From assembly GCF_019279795.1 (NCBI RefSeq), contig NC_056730.1, positions 609,597,041-609,661,040 of the forward strand: DNA of 64,000 nucleotides. The letters are read 5' to 3'. Both the position numbers and the translations under genes were made by a program. The first letter of the stretch is position 1. The number at the start of each line of letters is the position of its first letter. Below, one piece after another: positions 58,991 to 64,000 of this stretch. This DNA is from Protopterus annectens. Lineage: Eukaryota; Chordata; Ceratodontiformes; Protopteridae. Under the pieces are notes generated by a model that did no database searches, was not told the origin of the DNA, and saw only the letters and a program-made list of their open reading frames with translations.

Positions 58991-59056
58991 TAGATAGACA
59001 GATAGACAGATAGATAGATAGATTGCTACGGATATATATATATATATATATATATA
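58991..59056. repeat. (GATA/GACA)n then (TA)n microsatellites
   Basis: TAGATAGACAGATAGACAGA-type repeats to about 59022, then CTACGG and (TA)n at 59033-59056. Confidence 0.93.
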
Positions 59057-59059
59057 TGA

Positions 59060-59735
59060 GTAAAGATTCCTGGTAAGGTAAAATGAGACTACACTGATTA
59101 CTTGAAGTGATTATTTCACTTCTCTTAAATCTGTCATAAAGACAAGTATAGCATTATGCCAAAGCCAGAGATATGAAGGGGCTGTAGGATGAATATAGAG
59201 TAAGCTAGATATTAAAGATTCATGGGATCAAGCAGGATCCTGCTGGGACTCCACCTTGCATGAAGAGCCATGAAAGAAAATGAGTGACAAGGATTTAATG
59301 AAGAATGAGTGGACACTGGCAGTGGATGAACCATGGGGATAAACAAATACATAAAAAGGAAAGTAGTAATATACAGGAAATAAACCACCTCTAAGATGTA
59401 GAACATGGATTACATAACTGATGGCATTATAAAGCAATAACAGGTATTTTTTTTTAGGTAGTGAGCTAAGCTGCTTTGAAATCTGCTATAAGTGGTACAA
59501 GCCTTATTTCTAAATATACTCTGATTGGTAATATCTGATAATATACTCTGAGTGGTACTATCTGATATCTTTAGCAGAATGGTTTAACAAACTTGTACTG
59601 GACTGTAGTTATAAAAATTTAATGCACATTTTAGAAAACTCCCTAATGTAGATGTCAGGACTATAATTGCAATAATCAGTACTGAGGACAAAATATTATA
59701 CCTACAAAACATCAAATTCCAAAACTTGTAACAAA
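59060..59735. other. Unassigned intronic sequence
   Basis: Nothing recognised. Two overlapping short open frames at 59212-59437 on the - strand have no domain. Confidence 0.4.
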
Positions 59736-59739
59736 ATTA

Positions 59740-59945
59740 GTACATTTTTGCAAATATCATGGGGAGGGTTGTTGCTATCCACTGCACACCTCATCATGGA
59801 GGGATGTGACCCCCAACCCTTGCTAAAAGCATATACTAACTCTGACGTCATTGTATTAACTGCAGGGGGAATACCACAAGATATGACAACAGTGGACTCG
59901 GTTTATATTGTTTCTCATAAGTTTAGGCTAGAATCCTAATATTTC
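59740..59945 (-). mobile_element. Palindromic-arm MITE copy I, degenerate core
   Basis: Only the core is recognisable, on the - strand at about 59880-59765: TTCCCCCTGCAGTTAATACA, then GACGTCAGAGTTAGTATATG, AGCAAGGGTTGGGGGTCAC. This parallels CGATCTCGGAGTTGGTATAT and the G-run of the other copies. Arms and tips cannot be delimited. Confidence 0.45.
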
Positions 59946-59959
59946 AAGGATCACAATAC

Positions 59960-60905
59960 AGTCCACAGACGTGCACTATACAATACCTTATCTTATGATT
60001 GCAAACTAAGGGCAGTTGTCATATCTCATTCTGATACTAAAGTTCAGTGGCAGGGCTGGACCAAATAAATGCTTAGCGTTTTATGTCATGAGCTTACCGT
60101 CAATGCCAAGAAATACAGTACAGTTTCCATTAATAAATCTAGCATTACTTGTATTTACCATATAGATCACATTTCACTCAAATTTGACACATTCATTAGG
60201 GACAAGGCTTTGTATATTGATAACAGATTCTCTTTTGATGACCATATCTCTCTGGTGGTTAAAAAATCCTACTACCTTGCCAATTTATCCTTTGTGGTAT
60301 CTCCTTAATGTCAAGAGAAGTTATGCACACTTTGTTCCTCCCATAGTAGGCAAATCATTGAATCCAATGTTCCCCTTTCTCATGAGGCTCCTAAAATATA
60401 CCAATAGACCTCAGACTTTCCTCATCAAAATTATCTCAAGTCTCAGTACACTTAGCTATCCTGATAAAAGCACAGTGTCCCTAATCAGTGTCATATAGGC
60501 TTCTAAGGAGTGATCTTTGCATAGCCTTCCATGACATGGATGACATAGCACTCTTTGTACTCCTGCCTTTAAACAGGAACAGTGGTAAAGCAAATACCTG
60601 TTCTGTAGACCTAAACCTATACTATAACAACAAAATAAACAAATGGCACAAAAGGTACCTAACTCACTGCATTCCACTTCTGTGGAATAGGATAATCTTA
60701 TATATCAAGAAGAGTATTTCTTTAGCAATTTTCAAAACCAGTCTGGCTGATTGGATGGGTGACTGCAAATTTTCACCTAAGACATGTGGGGAAATGTATT
60801 TAATGGGGAGCCATTGTTAGTCTATCAGCAGTATTGGATGATGTGTCTTAACTTCTTGATGATCACTTGGCTGAAAGCTTAGTAGTAACCTGTGAAGCCA
60901 GGTAT
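59960..60905 (+). mobile_element. CR1 LINE 3' third
   Basis: + strand: HELTVNAKKYSTVSINK at 60090 (LKLNAKKCIIIPF in the 33-kb copy), then DKALYIDNRFSFDDHISLVV (LGTQVDSGLTFDNHIA). From 60490 is RLLRSDLCIAFHDM, then RYLTHCIPLLWNRI and FKTSLADWMGDCKFSP (FKRNLDDWMGDRKFTP). It ends at about 60905 with a trace of the CCTATGAA tail. Several frameshifts. It lies in the last IL12B intron on the gene's own strand. Confidence 0.85.
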
Positions 60906-60909
60906 AATT

Positions 60910-61372
60910 AAAACCCTGAATAAAGTTAAGAAATGAATACTTTAATGCCATTTGTCATTATAGTTACTAAAATGATGGTGTGTTGTTATTATTAGCAGAA
61001 ATTACTGAATATCACTTAATGTCAAATGATATCAAATTTAAATGGATTTTTTTATTATATGTGTCATCATGGATAAAAATTCAAAGGTAATGTAAATATA
61101 GGCTAAATAAATCATGAGTACTTAGATGAGAAAAAACAGTGTCTCAGCAGAAAAAATTTAGAATGTTCTGACATCCTTGCTTAACACTACACCTGACTAA
61201 ATTCTTAGCTGGAATTGGATAGCAGAATGAGCACCATATCTATTCCACTGTAAACATTTCCTTCCTTTTGTCCATAGGGTCAAATGTTTTCTTAAAATCT
61301 TTACACAACAATAACTTGGAACTACCTTATTAATATGATTTAACTGAGAAGTCTACTATATTACAAGTCTTT

Positions 61373-61373
<1 letters not shown>
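60910..61373. other. Unassigned intronic sequence
   Basis: Nothing recognised before the (TG)n tract. Confidence 0.4.

Positions 61374-61441
<68 letters not shown>
61374..61441. repeat. (TG)n microsatellite
   Basis: Uninterrupted TG dinucleotides, followed by interrupted TG/TTTG units to about 61475. Confidence 0.97.
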
Positions 61442-61444
<3 letters not shown>

Positions 61445-61479
61445 TGTTTGTGTGTCTGTTAGTGTACATGTGTGTAAAT

Positions 61480-62050
61480 ATTGCATTTCTGGGCCCACCC
61501 CAACCATGACCATCCATTCCTAATGGCAACATTTTGTTCCATATTCTTTCTATATCACTGATGGTATCATCCCTCTCTGGGAAGAATTTACCCAGTCAGA
61601 GCCTCTGACTTTTGTAACTTTCTGTGGATAGCAAGATGTGGCAACCTGTTGAGTCTTTATCCTCAACTGGTTCAGTTTTACCTCTATCAGTTGGCATGCT
61701 CATTACAATTTATGGTGTTTGGCCCAGGAACAAGGATAAGAGCTACTACCTGACCTCACCACTGGCTAAAGTGTACACATTTCTTAACAAAACATACTTA
61801 TGGCATCCACGTAACTCAAGATCATCTGCCTGGCCATCCATTGGAACTCAAGCTGTGGTATTTTATCCAAGCTGTCTCCATACAGTGGGTATGCTTGCTA
61901 TGGCCATACCTGTACAGCTGCCTCCTCCAGTAACTGGGCCTCCTGCCTCAGTTGGATTGCAGTCAAGGCCTATTACCTCTGGAACTGGTGCCACTGCAAA
62001 TTATATTATGAAAATGATCCTCCCAAGTCTGATAACTATTGTGACCTAAT
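61480..62050 (+). other. GC-richer block with an unassigned 141-codon open frame
   Basis: The open frame 61624-62049 on the + strand is the longest in the window without a transposon match. Its product is Pro/Ser/Thr-rich in its C-terminal half (QLPPPVTGPPASVG) with no recognised domain. The reverse strand is full of stops. The block could be a decayed element or chance; I assign no function. Confidence 0.3.
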
Positions 62051-62698
62051 TATTTGTAAGATTTGTACTGTATACTATTAATTACTTATACACACCTGCA
62101 CCCATCCATTCTGTTTTATTTGTGACATTTTATTATATTTCTATTAAACACAATATTTACTTCTTCCTTTTCTGTTGTTTCGGAGGTGCTGTCAACTATA
62201 GCCCTTCATTTGTTCTATCACAGTATATTTGCTGTCTTAAGAAATGCCAGTACTGTCAGTTTAGACAAACTACTTACTATCTGGCAATCTTTTTTTTTTT
62301 TGTCCTGTGTTAACCTGGACAAAAGATTTCACAAACACAAATAGAAGAACGGATATAATTTATTTGACCTTTGTTAATTTATATAATATCCACCCGATGA
62401 ACACACATGATATTGAAATGAAGTCTGAACTTCAGCCTGGTTAATTGCATTGTTTAGACTAAAACAGTATTTGAATATAAGCAGTGGAAATCAAACTGAG
62501 TTCTACATAATGCAGCTAATTGTGTTTCATTGCCTTAAACCAATGTGCTTTACTAGCACCTGTTAGCATACTTGCTTAAACAGTATGCAAAGATATATAA
62601 GGCCAGTTAGATATAAAATGAACTGTACAGTCTTAAAAAATGTTGCTTACAAATGGTGAGGCTATTACAATATTAATAAATGGATTTTTCATTTGCAG
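62051..62698. other. Last part of the final IL12B intron
   Basis: AT-rich, no element recognised; ends in the polypyrimidine tract and CAG acceptor. Confidence 0.5.
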
Positions 62699-62854
62699 AT
62701 CATGACTTTCAAATATGAATCTGGAACAGCACACATCATCTCTGAAGATGTTCAGAAATGCCGTCTTCATATTCGGGACAGCTATTATAACTCACACTGG
62801 AGCAACTGGACCCCCTGGGAAAAAGTATCTACAAGTTACATGAGTGTTCAATAA
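62699..62854 (+). CDS. IL12B: IL12B (IL-12/IL-23 p40), terminal coding exon
   Basis: The acceptor is TTTTTCATTTGCAG and the exon starts in phase 0, as the previous donor requires. It encodes 51 residues and a TAA stop at 62852-62854. The segment RDSYYNSHWSNWTPWEKVS matches the human RAQDRYYSSSWSEWASVPCS end of p40, including the WSXWS-like element (here WSNWT; human p40 also deviates, WSEWA). The C-terminus runs a few residues past the human one and lacks the final Pro-Cys-Ser. NWT is a potential glycosylation sequon. Together the three exons give about 166 residues, roughly the C-terminal half of a normal p40 precursor of about 330 residues. Confidence 0.93.
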   Translation: MMTFKYESGTAHIISEDVQKCRLHIRDSYYNSHWSNWTPWEKVSTSYMSVQ

Positions 62855-63509
62855 TTTGACTTTCAGTTCACTTTTTATTTAATAAGATCACAGTCTCTTT
62901 GAAGCTAAGTCACTACATTCTGTACCTTCCTCAATGATTTAAGCTAATAACTGCCTCTTTTGTTTTAAAATGGTGGGTTAAATGAAAAGTGTCTGACTTT
63001 GATTTTCCACTTGAGATATGACATTGATCTAAAGGTTATCTAGTACCAAATGAGACTGACACATGCTAGAGGGAAGAAAAATGATATTTCAAAAATTACA
63101 TTTTGTATGCCTCAACATATGTCAGCATTTAATTGGGATACACAGTTTAGAAAATACCGCTTTTTGTCTGCAGGTATACCTTAATGTCCAGTTTTCTTCT
63201 AGAAGTGCTCATAACCACCTGTGCTTAAAAGGTACTGAAACAATGGTGGCCTAAATGAGTAGTATTCCAAAATAACTGCAAAAAATGGCGATATACATTT
63301 GTGCATTTTAACTCCTCTGATAATAAGGAGAACATCTAGTCATACTGGGAACCACTCGGTTATCACAACCTGATCTAGAAAACCAGATGTACAGAGTACA
63401 CAGTGCAAAAAAAAATCATAATTCCTATTATCTTTAAAATTAAAAGAGATGATGCTCAATGAAATGCCATTAGCCATTATGAATATATGTATATACACAC
63501 ATGCATGCA

Positions 63510-63584
<75 letters not shown>

Positions 63585-64000
63585 GTGTAAACAAGTGTTT
63601 AACAAAGCAGTTACACTCCAATTATTTCAAACAAATTGCATCTTTCAAAACAAGTTATTTTCAGCAATAAATAATAAAATGAACAATGTAGAACTAGAAA
63701 CACATATGACTGAGAAAACCTAAAATGCAGTTGGAATACTTTACTCCTTATTCACAAAGTAGTTCCTAAGCCTTATCACACTTCTCATAAATGGTTTAGC
63801 TCTTCATTGTCTATGACCTATTAGTCAACACTCCAAATTAAGCACTTAAGTCTAATCAAGCACTATATGTAAAAGAATGAGTGTGGTTAACATTATTTAT
63901 TTATGTATTATTTAATTTAATCATTCATCTGGGGATTTTTTACCACATGTGCTAATTGATATAGAGATGACATGATAGGAAAGGATTACATGCAAATAAT
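62855..64000 (+). other. IL12B 3' UTR and downstream flank
   Basis: Sequence after the p40 stop codon, with no further coding evidence. AATAAA hexamers at 63666-63671 and 63673-63678 are the first good polyadenylation signals I noticed, which would give a 3' UTR of about 0.8 kb. The (CA)n tract at 63511-63578 would lie inside it. ATTTA-type AU-rich stretches occur near 63894-63915, beyond those signals. Transcript ends are inferred, not shown. Confidence 0.4.
63511..63578. repeat. (CA)n microsatellite
   Basis: Uninterrupted CA dinucleotides, probably within the IL12B 3' UTR. The His-Thr and Cys-Val frames across it are artefacts. Confidence 0.97.

Larger units (their letters stand above)
55047..59030 (+). 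mobile_element. Palindromic-arm MITE copy H, split by a nested Penelope/CR1 insertion
   Basis: The left part, 55047-55203, carries a hairpin (AATCAAC TGCATTT GGTTGATT near 55077) and the start of the core (TTCCCTTTCCTCATTG, then GTGGAATCTCAGAATTAACA, CATATATAACTAG). The rest of the core resumes only at 58808 (GAGGCTGTGTAGGGGATGC, GGAACTGCCTCCC), followed by a hairpin at 58867-58895 (12-bp perfect stem CATGTGCTGAGG, loop TTTTT). Arms share TAGTCAACA. The intervening 3.6 kb is the retroelement complex. Ends are approximate; the left end abuts a (TA)n tract and the right end is followed by one. Confidence 0.55.

Noticed and set aside
63340-63723. Frames of Cys-Val or His-Thr repeats
   Set aside because: Translations of a (CA)n tract; likewise at 32069-32299.
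63838-63855. TTAAGCACTTAAGTC as another PLE/hammerhead end
   Set aside because: Resembles only the terminal 15 bases; no CUGANGA box and no PLE sequence nearby.

Overview
This window is vertebrate nuclear DNA: AT-rich, intron- and transposon-dominated, with no prokaryotic gene organisation. The one host gene I can support is the 3' half of IL12B (interleukin-12/23 p40 subunit) on the + strand. Three exons at 44662-44855, 53385-53536 and 62699-62854 join in frame, have canonical splice sites and end at a stop codon; they are separated by introns of 8.5 and 9.2 kb. Upstream exons (signal peptide, Ig-like D1, first part of D2) were not found in the 44.6 kb before the first recognised exon. That implies a very long upstream intron, or exons I could not recognise. 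Long introns, CR1/L2/L1-like LINEs, Penelope-like elements, tRNA-derived SINEs and a p40 closer to tetrapods than to teleosts suggest a large-genome lobe-finned vertebrate (lungfish-like) or an amphibian. This is inference only.

Layout. 1-9 kb: a SINE, a Penelope-like (PLE) relic (4.5-5.9 kb), a Gypsy RNase H scrap (6.2-6.4 kb), an L1-like ORF2 relic (6.5-7.9 kb) and a palindromic element. 11.9-13.2 kb: Gypsy integrase/protease relic. 14.3-18.6 kb: palindromic element, degenerate tandem repeat, PIF/Harbinger transposase relic. 20-25 kb: L2-like scrap, purine-rich LINE relic, palindromic element. 26-29 kb: two palindromic elements around (AT)n tracts, a tRNA-headed SINE and CR1 fragments. 33-36.1 kb: nearly complete CR1-type LINE (- strand). 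37-43.5 kb: L1-like LINE (- strand), then an RTE-like 3' end (+). 44.6-62.9 kb: IL12B exons; the introns hold CR1 pieces, SINEs, a tRNA-His-derived repeat, an L2-like LINE, palindromic elements and a nested Penelope/CR1 complex.

The most unusual component is a family of short non-autonomous elements, at least nine copies in 64 kb. They share a central core (consensus around TAGTGCGATCTYGGAGTTGG, then TATATTTA and a G-rich run), but their flanking arms are palindromic and differ from copy to copy. Better-preserved copies have tips like GGGTCTATATTA and 9-bp target duplications. A second item is a hammerhead-ribozyme-like motif at the 3' ends of the PLE copies, apparently decayed by CpG deamination. 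Nearly all coding-like frames outside IL12B are transposon remnants.
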